Assembly (NCBI RefSeq): GCF_036030735.1
Contig: NZ_CP107928.1
Location: forward strand, 744,001-808,000
Direction: 5' to 3'
Length of the DNA: 64,000 nucleotides
Source of the DNA: Streptomyces sp. NBC_00425
GTDB taxonomy: Bacteria > Actinomycetota > Actinomycetes > Streptomycetales > Streptomycetaceae
Shown: in pieces, positions 39,955-47,923 of the stretch
How the letters are laid out: each line of letters opens with the position of its first letter
Position numbering within the stretch: position 1 is the stretch's first letter
Program-made: the position numbers and the translations under genes
The notes under the pieces: model-generated
What the model was told of the DNA's origin: nothing
Database searches by the model: none
Seen by the model: only the letters and a program-made list of their open reading frames with translations

Positions 39955-41172
39955 TCAGGCGGTGCTGAGGGGATGGGCCGCGGTGGCCGAGCGTGGGGGC
40001 CAGGCGTGGGGGGCGAGTATGCCGAGGACGTACGCGCGGGCCACGAGGGCCGGACGGGTCGCGGCGCCCAGCAGGTGCCGCAGGCGGCTGAGGTGGTAGT
40101 CGAGCGTCTGCCGCGACAGGTTCAGGGAGGCGGCTATGTCGCTGTTGCTGCTGCCCTGCGCCAACAGCGAGAGGATGCGGATCTGGGCGGCGGTCAGCGG
40201 TGGATGCGCCTCGTGGGCGAGGCTCTGGTGGGTGATCACGGCCCAGACGTGCCGTGCCCGGCCGGCGGAATGGCCGATAGTCGTCAGATGGAGCTCCGCC
40301 CGCCGCTGCAGTCCATGCGTGTCGACGAGCACGGCAGTGGTCTCGACACGTCTGGTGCGGCGGGCTATCAGACTGTTCCAGCGGCGGTGCAACCGGTCTA
40401 GGTCAGGACCCGGTTCAGGGGCCAGCAGCGTGTGGGCGCGACGGCCCACCAGGTCGGTCAGGCCGAGATGGAAGAGTTCGGCGGCCGCCACGCTCGCCTC
40501 GATCACCCGCCCGTTCGCCGACAACAGGGCGCAGGGCAGCCCGCTGTGGTCACGCAGGGCGCTGAGGTTCTCCTCGGCCTCCTGGCGCTGCGCCGTGGCC
40601 CGCAGGTGGTCGGTGATGTCGACGTAGATGCCGGCGATGCACGAACGCGACTGCTCCCGCACCGGAAAGCGGTGGCCGACGGCGCGACCCGTGGTGCCGT
40701 CCTGCCGCAGGTAGCGGAGGGTGTGGCGGACGGGGCTGCCCCGGGTGAGTATCTGCTGGTCCAGGGCCCGGAACCGGTCGGCCTCGGCCGGAGTGTCGAA
40801 GTCCTCGATGTATCTGCCGACCAGTTGCTGCGGCACGGTGCCGTAGAGGTGTGCGTAGGCGTGGTTGGCCCACAGGTAGCGCCCGTCGCCGTCCCGGATG
40901 AAGGCGGCCGCCGGAGCGAGGTCCACGAGGTCCGCGAAGGCGGCGTGGCCGGGCGGTACCGCGGGCCCTGCTTCCCGCCGTCGGTCCGGGGCGCGCTGTG
41001 AGCCGCCCGGGTCGGCGAGACCGCCGGTGTCGTCCCACGCACCTGTCTGCAGGATCCCTTCGGCGTCCGCCTTCCCCGCCTTCTCCGCCTTCTCCGCCTT
41101 CCACACCTCGTCGACTTCCCTGCAGGGCGCCGGAAGGTTCTCGAGCAGTGTCTTGAGGCTTGGGTCGCCCAC
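39955..41172 (-). CDS. PAS-LuxR transcriptional regulator
   Basis: This regulator has one clear PAS domain (DLAPAAAFIRDGDGRYLWAN, ending FRALDQQILTRG... GIYVDITDH), a second PAS-like segment (CALLSANGRVIEASVAAAEL), and a C-terminal LuxR HTH (LTAAQIRILSLLAQGSSNSD, then IAASLNLSRQTLDYHLSRLR). An acidic/basic repeat KAEKAEKAGKADAE precedes the first PAS. I prefer GTG 41172 (405 residues) because GGAG lies 6 bp upstream; ATG 41253 is in frame but would place a palindrome inside the gene. It is divergent from the ATP-grasp operon and probably regulates it. It sits just left of the FAAL pseudogene. Confidence 0.86.
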   Translation of the reverse strand: MGDPSLKTLLENLPAPCREVDEVWKAEKAEKAGKADAEGILQTGAWDDTGGLADPGGSQRAPDRRREAGPAVPPGHAAFADLVDLAPAAAFIRDGDGRYLWANHAYAHLYGTVPQQLVGRYIEDFDTPAEADRFRALDQQILTRGSPVRHTLRYLRQDGTTGRAVGHRFPVREQSRSCIAGIYVDITDHLRATAQRQEAEENLSALRDHSGLPCALLSANGRVIEASVAAAELFHLGLTDLVGRRAHTLLAPEPGPDLDRLHRRWNSLIARRTRRVETTAVLVDTHGLQRRAELHLTTIGHSAGRARHVWAVITHQSLAHEAHPPLTAAQIRILSLLAQGSSNSDIAASLNLSRQTLDYHLSRLRHLLGAATRPALVARAYVLGILAPHAWPPRSATAAHPLSTA

Positions 41173-41208
41173 AACGGTCTCCGTCCGTATAGGACTGGCT
41201 GACGCACA

Positions 41209-41218
41209 GTCACGTGAC
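41209..41218. promoter_or_regulatory. GTCACGTGAC palindrome upstream of the PAS-LuxR gene
   Basis: A perfect 10-bp palindrome lies 37 bp upstream of the preferred GTG start and 308 bp upstream of the ATP-grasp start. It could be an operator for one or both divergent units. If the longer ATG 41253 start is used, the site is coding. Confidence 0.4.
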
Positions 41219-41343
41219 GTTGGATATCCCGCGCGATACAGCGCAAGCTCCATTCCCGGCCGAGTTGCCGGAAGTGGACGGTGGGGCTCGCCGCCCTACC
41301 GCTCGGCCGGGGATCCGGGACGAAACGCTGCGGATCACCCCGG

Positions 41344-41365
41344 GACTCAGGCATTTGCCTGAGTC
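41344..41365. promoter_or_regulatory. 22-bp palindrome between PAS-LuxR and the ATP-grasp operon
   Basis: The arms GACTCAGGCA (41344-41353) and TGCCTGAGTC (41356-41365) are perfect inverted copies around a TT centre. It lies in the 353-bp divergent region, 161 bp before the ATP-grasp start. The 2-bp centre favours protein binding over a hairpin. I see no other clear element between 41173 and 41525 besides the 41209 palindrome and a weak 14-codon ORF (41485-41529) overlapping the ATP-grasp GTG. Confidence 0.6.
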
Positions 41366-41525
41366 GTGAGCGCCCTCTGCGGCGATATGGACGGTTACAG
41401 CCTGGTCCCCTGGAGTGTGCGGGCGGACCCGCGGACGCCGTTCCCCCGCACACGTTCCCGGGCGTCACCGCACCGCCGGTGCCGATGACGGCCCTTGCCG
41501 ACCAGGTGAATGGAGACGAACTTCT

Positions 41526-42899
41526 GTGAGCACGGTGCTGTTGGTGCATGCCAAGGGTGGTCCGCCGCTCGGCCATGTCCTGTCCCGGACGGCTGCGAGG
41601 GCGGACGTGCACCTCCTGGCGCTCAGCGCTCTTCCCCCAGCCGTGGCGGGCGCCGCCGCGAGACTGTGCGCCTCGGTCACCACCCCGGACGACGCGGGTC
41701 ACTCCGACCTGGTCTCCCTGATCGTCTCGCGTGCCCGGGAGGTGGGTGCGAAAGCTGTGATCACCTTCTCCGAGTACGCGGTCGTCGCGGTCGCCGAGGC
41801 CTGCGAGAAGCTCGGTCTGCCGGGCGCGGGCGCGGCCGCCGCACTCGCGCGCGACAAGCGGCTGATGCGCAGCACCTGGCAGCGCAGCGGCCTGCCGCAG
41901 CCCGCGTTCCGCCCCGTCGCCACGGAGGCGGATCTGCAGGCGGCGGTGGACTCCCTGTCCTGTCCGCTGCTGCTCAAGGCCGCCTGGAGCGCGGGATCCA
42001 CCGCCCACCAGATCATCACCTCGCCCGTCGAGGCGTCCGCCGCATGGGCCCGCTCGCGCCGGGTCATGGCGGAGTCCGCGCAGTTGGGATACGCGGAGCT
42101 GCATGTCGCCGAGGCGGACGCCGACTTCGTGGTCGAGGAGATCGTCAGCGGTACGGTGGCGGACTGGTTCGCCGAGCCCGGCTGGGGCGACTACCTCAGC
42201 GTCGAGGGCGTCGTGGCGGACGGTGTGTTCCACCCCGTCTGCCTCAGCGGCCGGATGCCCACCGTCGAGCCCTTCACCGAGCGCGCCGGCATCACCCCCG
42301 CCCTGCTTTCGCCCGACGCGCAGGACCGCGTCGTGGACCTGGCGCGCCGCGCCGTCGACGCGCTGGGCCTGCGCGACTGCGGGACGCACACGGAGATCAA
42401 GCTCGGCCCCGACGGGGGCATGTGGCTCATCGAGACCGCTGCCCGGTTCGGCGGCGCGATGACGGTGCCGCAGATCGAGGAGGTCTTCGAACTGGACCTG
42501 GTGGGCATGCTCGTCGACCACCTGCTGGGACGCCCGGTCGCCTGGCCGGAGCAGGCCCTGACACCGGCGCAGGCGCGGGGTGCGGCGGGCTCCCTCGTCG
42601 TCCTCGCGGTCGACGGGCGCGGCGAGGCCTGGCAGGACCGCAAGGTGTGGGACTTCTCCGTGGTCGCGTCGGACGTCCCGCTGAGCCCGGACAGTGAGCT
42701 GTCGGTGGTGGCGGAGAGTTCTCTGCCCGACGGCAGTGTCGTGCCGGTCTACGACCCCGCCGCCGGGGCCAACACGATGGCGGCCCTGTGCCTGCTCTCC
42801 GCCGCCGACCCGCGGACGGTGCTGCGGGACTTCGAGACGCTGGTGGACGCGCTGCCCCGGGTGCTGCCCGCCGTGCGGTCCGAGGAGGTCCCCGCATGA
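41526..42899 (+). CDS. ATP-grasp ligase (biotin-carboxylase-like)
   Basis: This 457-residue ATP-grasp enzyme should join a carboxylate to an amine or similar nucleophile through an acyl phosphate. The N-terminal Rossmann-like part (about 1-110) includes VITFSEYAVVAVAEACEKLG. The grasp core includes ARDKRLMRS, the lysine strand CPLLLKAAWSAGS, the Glu of VVEEIVSG, and GTHTEIKLGPDGGMWLIE with TAARFGGAM for metal binding. GTG 41526 has GGAG about 10 bp upstream. The stop overlaps the next gene (ATGA). It heads an operon with a PEP-synthase-like protein and an MFS transporter, suggesting a small peptide-like product that is phosphorylated and exported. Substrates unknown. Confidence 0.9.
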   Translation: MSTVLLVHAKGGPPLGHVLSRTAARADVHLLALSALPPAVAGAAARLCASVTTPDDAGHSDLVSLIVSRAREVGAKAVITFSEYAVVAVAEACEKLGLPGAGAAAALARDKRLMRSTWQRSGLPQPAFRPVATEADLQAAVDSLSCPLLLKAAWSAGSTAHQIITSPVEASAAWARSRRVMAESAQLGYAELHVAEADADFVVEEIVSGTVADWFAEPGWGDYLSVEGVVADGVFHPVCLSGRMPTVEPFTERAGITPALLSPDAQDRVVDLARRAVDALGLRDCGTHTEIKLGPDGGMWLIETAARFGGAMTVPQIEEVFELDLVGMLVDHLLGRPVAWPEQALTPAQARGAAGSLVVLAVDGRGEAWQDRKVWDFSVVASDVPLSPDSELSVVAESSLPDGSVVPVYDPAAGANTMAALCLLSAADPRTVLRDFETLVDALPRVLPAVRSEEVPA

Positions 42900-44902
42900 G
42901 CACCCGACTGGCCACCGGCGCCGCCGAGCCCGCCACGGACCGCACGGTCGTCGGCGAGAACCTCTCTCTGCCGCTCTTCCGGACGCTCTCGGGAGTCCTG
43001 GCGGGTCACCCCTACCTCAAGGTCGTCGTCGACCGGGTGGAGAACACCTGGCATCTGCTCGACACCGGCGCGCACCCCTTCCACGTCAACTACGTCGCGA
43101 CCCGTGTGCTGGGGATGGACCTGGCCGCGCTGGACGCGCAGCTGGACGCGTTCAACGCCTCTGTCTACACCGATCCCGAGCGCCGTTTCCTGCTCGGTGT
43201 GCTGTCCCTGCACACCGAGCAGGAGGAGGGCAGGGAGCGGCCGTTCCTCGTCCTGGAGACGACCGAGGCCGACACCATGCAGGGCGAACTGCTGGCGTTC
43301 TTCTACGAGTTCGTCCGGGCCCGGGTCGACAGCAGGCTGCCGCTGCTGCTCAAGCCCGCCAACCACGGGCAGGAGGAGGGGCTGTCGGCGATCAGCGAAC
43401 AGCGTGTGCCCCGCATCCTGGGCCATGAGCTGTTCGGTTCCCGCGATCGCACGCCGCTGAACCCCGGCGAGGCCACCGGGCGGCTGCGCTTCTTCCGGAC
43501 GGCCGAGGAGTACACGGCGGCGGAAGCCGCTCTGGGCTGGGCGGACATCGTGGCGATGCCGTGCCTGCCCGACGACGTTCCGCGCGTCGCCGGCTTCGTC
43601 AACACCGCGCCGATCACGCCGCTTTCGCACACCAATGTCCTCGCCTCCGGCTGGGGCATTCCCAACGCGATCGTCCGCGACCTGGAGCAACTCGTAGACA
43701 GGGACGGCCTCGACGACGCGTGGGTGCGTTACCGGGTCGACGAGGACGACATATCCCTGCAGCGCCTCGACCACGAACCGGACCTGCGGGCGCCGGCCTG
43801 GCACCAGCAGCGCATACGCCTCGAGCCGCCGCTGCTCGAAGACGCTCCCGTACTGTCCCTGCACCGGCTGCGCAGTGCGGACCGCGACCGCTACGGCACG
43901 AAGGCGGCCAACCTCGGCGAGCTGCACCACGTCCTCGACAGCCGCACGGTGGACCTGACCTCGTTCTACGGCCGGCCCCGTCCGCCGCGCGAGGACCTCT
44001 ACGGCCACCTCGCCACCCGCCTCGGCCTCACCGCCTTCACCACCGATCAACTCCGCACCAAGGCAGCCGAGTTCGTCGCCGAGACCGTCGGCGCCCCGGA
44101 GGGCGTCGCACTCCCCTTCGCTCTCCAGCAGCGGTTCCTCGCCTCTTCCCCGGCCCTCCAGCAGGGCATCGGCAAGCTGAAGATGGCGCTCGAACTGGAC
44201 GCCACCGACGTCCTGGACTCGCTGTGCCTGCAGCTGCAGCACCTGATCCGGCACACTCCCGTCCCCGAGTCGGTCACCCGGCAGATCGACCAGGCCTTCC
44301 CCGCCGCCGCGGCCTCGCGCGGACGGCTGGTGGTGCGCTCCTCCTCCAACGCGGAGGACCTCCCCGGGTTCTCCGCGGCGGGCGTCTACGACTCCGTCAC
44401 CACCGTCCACGGCACGGGTCAACTCCTCGACGCCGTACGCCAGGTGTGGGCCTCCCTCGTGTCGCCCCGCAGCGTGCGGCTGCGCCACCAGGTCGGCATC
44501 TCCCTCGACGACACCTACATGGGAGTGATCATCCAGGAGTACGCGCCCGCCTCCCTGGGCGGCGTCCTCGTGACCTGCAACCCGACCCGCCGGGAGGACT
44601 TCCGCAACGTCTACCTCAACTGTTCCCCGGGCTCGCCCGAGCAGGTGGTCGACGGCACGGTGCTGCCGCAGCAGTACCTGTACAACACTGTGGAGGGCGG
44701 CGGCCGTACCGTCGCGCTGGGCTCGTGGGACCAGGGACTGTCCGCCGCCGTCCGCGCCCGGCTCGCCGACCTGTCCCTGACCGGACGGCTCCTGCAGTCC
44801 CACTTCAGCGGAACCGACGTGGACAAGCCCCTGGACATCGAGTGGCTGATGACCGAGCAGGGCGATTTCCGCCTGGTCCAGATCCGACCCTACGCGCTGT
44901 GA
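42896..44902 (+). CDS. PEP-synthase-like phosphotransferase with inverted domain order
   Basis: This 668-residue protein has the two catalytic parts of PEP synthase/PPDK enzymes in reversed order. A swivelling phosphohistidine domain comes first (about 170-280, TPLSHTNVLASGWGIPNAIV, with the SH histidine). The ATP-binding PPDK-N-type domain follows (about 330-668: GTKAANLGEL, VVRSSSNAEDLPGFSAAGVY, CNPTRREDF and LDIEWLMTEQGDFRLVQIRP). Canonical PEP synthases put ATP-binding first. The first about 170 residues are unrecognised and may be an adaptor or substrate domain. No PEP/pyruvate C-terminal barrel is seen, so the acceptor is probably another small molecule. ATG 42896 overlaps the ATP-grasp stop and the stop overlaps the MFS start, so all three are co-translated. 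Confidence 0.88.
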   Translation: MSTRLATGAAEPATDRTVVGENLSLPLFRTLSGVLAGHPYLKVVVDRVENTWHLLDTGAHPFHVNYVATRVLGMDLAALDAQLDAFNASVYTDPERRFLLGVLSLHTEQEEGRERPFLVLETTEADTMQGELLAFFYEFVRARVDSRLPLLLKPANHGQEEGLSAISEQRVPRILGHELFGSRDRTPLNPGEATGRLRFFRTAEEYTAAEAALGWADIVAMPCLPDDVPRVAGFVNTAPITPLSHTNVLASGWGIPNAIVRDLEQLVDRDGLDDAWVRYRVDEDDISLQRLDHEPDLRAPAWHQQRIRLEPPLLEDAPVLSLHRLRSADRDRYGTKAANLGELHHVLDSRTVDLTSFYGRPRPPREDLYGHLATRLGLTAFTTDQLRTKAAEFVAETVGAPEGVALPFALQQRFLASSPALQQGIGKLKMALELDATDVLDSLCLQLQHLIRHTPVPESVTRQIDQAFPAAAASRGRLVVRSSSNAEDLPGFSAAGVYDSVTTVHGTGQLLDAVRQVWASLVSPRSVRLRHQVGISLDDTYMGVIIQEYAPASLGGVLVTCNPTRREDFRNVYLNCSPGSPEQVVDGTVLPQQYLYNTVEGGGRTVALGSWDQGLSAAVRARLADLSLTGRLLQSHFSGTDVDKPLDIEWLMTEQGDFRLVQIRPYAL

Positions 44903-46329
44903 GGGCGCGCCCCGGCACCGGAGCGACCACGGGCCTGACCGACACCGCCCGCCTGATCATCCGGCTCAACTACGGCTTCCAGCTGCTGTTCAACCTGCTG
45001 TGGTGGATGCCGGTGTTCTACGCCTACCAGAAGGCGGCCGGCCTCTCGGACGGGCAGATCTTCGGCATCCAGAGCATCTACTACGTGGCCTTCTGCCTGC
45101 TGGAGATCCCGACCGGCCTGATCGCCGACCGGATCGGCACCCGCAACTGCCTGCGCGCCGGCGCGGTGGTGATGACGGCCGCGAACCTGGCCCCGGTGGT
45201 CAGCGCCTCCTACACGGGATTCCTGATCCACTTCCTGGCCATCGCCGCCGGCCGGTCGCTCACCTCGGGCGCGGCGAGCGCCTACCTGTACGACGGGCTG
45301 CGGGCGGAACGGTGCGACGAGCACTACCTGCGAGCGGAGGGTACCGCGCGGGCACTGGGGCTGGCGGCGAAGGTGGTGTGCTGGCCGCTGGTAGGGCCGC
45401 TGATGGCGCTCTCGCACCCGGCCCCGTACGTGCTCAGCGCGGCGAGTGCGGCAGGCTCCCTCGTCTGCGCGGTGCTGCTGCCCCGACTCGCGGGAGCGGA
45501 AGCCGGAGCGGACGAGGGCCGCAATGACGGCGGGCGCCGGGGCGGCGCCTTCCTGCGGGACGCGGGGACCGCACTGCGCTGCGTCGCCGCCTCGCCGTGG
45601 CTGGCCCTGGTGATGGTGCAGGGCGTGGCGGTCTTCACGCTGTCACGCATCTGCCAGGTCAACCTCTTCCAGCCGATCCTGCTGGCCCACGGCATCGGCG
45701 AGGCCTCGCACGGCGGGGTGCTGGCCGCGATGACCGTGGCGGAGGCGGTGGCGTCCGCGCGGCCCCAATGGCTCAGCCGCAGACTGCCGCCGGTCGCCTG
45801 GGTGTCCGTCCTCAGCCTCGCGCTGGCCGGCACCCTGGCTGCCATGACCCTCGGCGGGCCGTGGACCGTCGTCGCGCTGCTCTGTCTGTTCGCCGCGGCC
45901 ACCGGGTTCGCCTTCCCGGTCCAGCGCAAACTGGTCAACGACGCGATCCCCGCGCACGCACCGCGGGCCACCCTGCTGTCGGTGGAGAGCATCGTGGACC
46001 GCGCGGTGTGCGCCCTGGCCGCGATCGCCGCGGGCGCGTACCTGTCGGCCGGGCATCTGGACGCCCTGCTGTGGCACAGCGCGCTGGCCACGGCGGTTCT
46101 GCTCGGGGTCTTCCAACTGCTGTTGCGCAGCGGGGTGGTCGCCCGCGGGGGCGGGGTTCGGGACGGGGATCGGGCGGAGCCGGCGCAAGGGAGCGACCGC
46201 ACAGGAGCCAACAGCACCGCATCGGCGGAGGCGGGCGACGGTGCAACCGCCCCGGCGGACACGGGGGACGCCGGCCGCAAGGAGGCCCTCCAAGGGGACC
46301 AGGCCTCGCGAGGCCCACGAACGCCCTGA
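44899..46329 (+). CDS. MFS exporter of the ATP-grasp operon
   Basis: This 476-residue MFS protein has about twelve hydrophobic segments, with the MFS-type loop DRIGTRNCLRAG after helix 2. The last about 75 residues are hydrophilic, Gly/Ala/Glu-rich and probably cytoplasmic. GTG 44899 overlaps the stop of the phosphotransferase gene (GTGA). As third gene of a coupled operon with two small-molecule-modifying enzymes, it is most likely the product exporter. The substrate cannot be read from sequence. Confidence 0.9.
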   Translation: MRARPGTGATTGLTDTARLIIRLNYGFQLLFNLLWWMPVFYAYQKAAGLSDGQIFGIQSIYYVAFCLLEIPTGLIADRIGTRNCLRAGAVVMTAANLAPVVSASYTGFLIHFLAIAAGRSLTSGAASAYLYDGLRAERCDEHYLRAEGTARALGLAAKVVCWPLVGPLMALSHPAPYVLSAASAAGSLVCAVLLPRLAGAEAGADEGRNDGGRRGGAFLRDAGTALRCVAASPWLALVMVQGVAVFTLSRICQVNLFQPILLAHGIGEASHGGVLAAMTVAEAVASARPQWLSRRLPPVAWVSVLSLALAGTLAAMTLGGPWTVVALLCLFAAATGFAFPVQRKLVNDAIPAHAPRATLLSVESIVDRAVCALAAIAAGAYLSAGHLDALLWHSALATAVLLGVFQLLLRSGVVARGGGVRDGDRAEPAQGSDRTGANSTASAEAGDGATAPADTGDAGRKEALQGDQASRGPRTP

Positions 46330-46418
46330 CGACCGGAGCCACCGGGCCCACCGGCCACGGGCCTCCAAGCCACCGGGCCCCCGGCAGAACAGCCGATATC
46401 CGTGGCACAGGCGCCGAT

Positions 46419-46458
46419 CCGTCGTCGTACGCCCCCGGTCGAGGGTGTACGACGACGG
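46419..46458. terminator. Bidirectional hairpin terminator
   Basis: The arms CCGTCGTCGTAC (46419-46430) and GTACGACGACGG (46447-46458) pair perfectly; the loop extends the stem further with CCC/GGG. It lies between the convergent MFS and HAD-like genes, 90 and 61 bp from their stops. Confidence 0.8.
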
Positions 46459-46518
46459 GCGGTCCGGGCTGCCGCTGCGGGCTGCGGCTGCTGCGGGGAC
46501 GGCGACGGCGACGGCGTT

Positions 46519-47157
46519 TCAAGCGAGGCGACGGCCCAGGAGTTCGATCAGACCCGCCGGCAGGAACGCGGGCCGGTACGGCAGACCGACCTGGTACGAC
46601 ACGAAGCCCAGCGAGGAGGCGACGGACACCTCCTGAGCCGTCTCCGCCTGGTAGACGACCCGGCAGCCGGCCGAGTCCTCCTTGGCGCGCCGCCACAGGA
46701 CCGGGGACGGCTTCCGTTCCGCCTCGGTGCGCGGCGTACGGATCCGGTCGCCGAAGTCTGCCCAGGCGAAGGCCGCCGGACCCCGCCATGTCGCGTCGAC
46801 CTCCGTCCGGAGGCGGGCGGCGCGCTCGCCGTCTGTCGTACCCCAGGAGGGCGGGACATTGGTGATCAGGCCTACCCGGACGTGATGTTCCCGCAGGGTC
46901 CGCAGGTACGAGGCCGCCCCGGGCAGGTAGGTGGTGCTGCCGTCGTCGGCGGTGTGCACGAGGGTCTCCCCCAGGTCGAAGTACACGACGGGACACGCCC
47001 GTTCGCCGTGCGGGGGCAGGGTGGCGAACGCGCTCTGGCCCTTCCCGGCCTCCTCGGAGGCGGCCACGGCCGCCGGCGTGCACAGCACCGTCGACACCAG
47101 GGCCGCGCCCAGCGCCAGTGCCAGACGGGGCGAACTCCTGTAAGCAGATCCGTTCAT
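46519..47157 (-). CDS. Secreted HAD-like protein
   Basis: This 212-residue protein has an N-terminal signal peptide (basic YRSSPR, then LALALGAALVSTVLCTPAAVAA). The mature part has a HAD core: motif I VVYFDLGETLV, motif II LITN, and an LPYR-type end. The aspartate two residues after the nucleophile is replaced by Gly (DLGET), so the acid/base of phosphatases is missing, as in some non-phosphatase HADs. ATG 47157 has AAGGGG upstream. A palindrome at 47176 sits just upstream, so it is probably regulated. Secreted HADs are uncommon; substrate unknown. Confidence 0.8.
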   Translation of the reverse strand: MNGSAYRSSPRLALALGAALVSTVLCTPAAVAASEEAGKGQSAFATLPPHGERACPVVYFDLGETLVHTADDGSTTYLPGAASYLRTLREHHVRVGLITNVPPSWGTTDGERAARLRTEVDATWRGPAAFAWADFGDRIRTPRTEAERKPSPVLWRRAKEDSAGCRVVYQAETAQEVSVASSLGFVSYQVGLPYRPAFLPAGLIELLGRRLA

Positions 47158-47175
47158 GAGCACCGCCACCCCTTC

Positions 47176-47195
47176 AGTGTCATAGACATGACACT
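47176..47195. promoter_or_regulatory. 20-bp palindrome upstream of the HAD-like gene
   Basis: The arms AGTGTCAT (47176-47183) and ATGACACT (47188-47195) are perfect inverted copies with an AGAC centre, 19 bp before ATG 47157. Position fits a repressor operator overlapping the translation start region. No regulator gene for it is evident nearby. Confidence 0.55.
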
Positions 47196-47230
47196 TTACC
47201 GCTCCCGTGGTCCATGGGTGGGCCTGGCGT

Positions 47231-47246
47231 TGAGTACGCGTACTCA
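47231..47246. promoter_or_regulatory. 16-bp palindrome TGAGTACGCGTACTCA
   Basis: This perfect 16-bp palindrome resembles TetR-type operators. It lies 74 bp upstream of the HAD-like gene, 46 bp from centre to centre with the 47176 element. No TetR gene is seen in the window. Confidence 0.6.
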
Positions 47247-47343
47247 TGTGACCGGTACCGTCGCACCGGCCCCACCGCCCCAGGCCGAGACCGCCGGCCG
47301 ACTTCCCGTAACCAACACGCCCCCTCCGGGCGTCACTTCAGCA

Positions 47344-47775
47344 TCAGCTGCGCAACTCCTGCGTGGCACGGCGCATCTCGTCCGCCAGCCGTGTCAGGAC
47401 CGCTGGGAGCGGGACGTCGTCACGTGCCGTTCGCTGCCGCCGCGCGGAGGCAGCTGCTTCGATCTCCTGACAGAGTCCCGCCGCGCGGGCGGCTCCCACC
47501 GTCGCGCAACTTCCTTTGAGGCGGTGCGCGAGCAGCCGCGCCGCGTCGAAGTCCCCGGCCCCCAGCGTCGTGCGCAGCCGGCCGAGGTTCTCGGGGGTCG
47601 AGGCCGCGAACGCGTCCGCGATGTCCGCGATGGCCTCGGCGGGCAGACCGTCGAGCTCCGCCGGTGTGCCCGAGGTGCTCGGCGGGGAGGACTCGGTGGG
47701 CGGTTCCGCCGTCCAGACGGCGATGCGGGCGAGCACCTGCGTCCGGTCCACCGGTTCGGTGAGGTGGTCGTCCAT
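47344..47775 (-). pseudogene. HPt-domain fragment with residual receiver tail
   Basis: The 143-residue ORF holds a histidine phosphotransfer domain (AHRLKGSCATVGAARAAGLC, with the phosphoacceptor His). Its first residues, MDDHLTEPVDRTQVLARIAV, match the last helix of a response-regulator receiver domain. The rest of that receiver and a sensor kinase are absent upstream. I read this as the 3' remnant of a hybrid histidine kinase. The ATG may be fortuitous. It could still make an HPt protein, but no partner is near. Confidence 0.65.
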
Positions 47776-47923
47776 GGCTGGAGGCCGGATGTCTGACGCC
47801 GGCCGACCGCTGCGTGAACGGCATCACCGCCACTCGTGCAGGCCGCCTGGGACCGCTTCGGAGTCGCAGGCCGGGCGTCGCGGTGCCGCAGCGGTTGCCG
47901 TCACCAGGCTGTGGTCGAGCGCT

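Noticed and set aside
41485..41529. 14-codon ORF before the ATP-grasp gene, possible peptide substrate
   Set aside because: No ribosome-binding site and no conservation that I can judge; probably chance.
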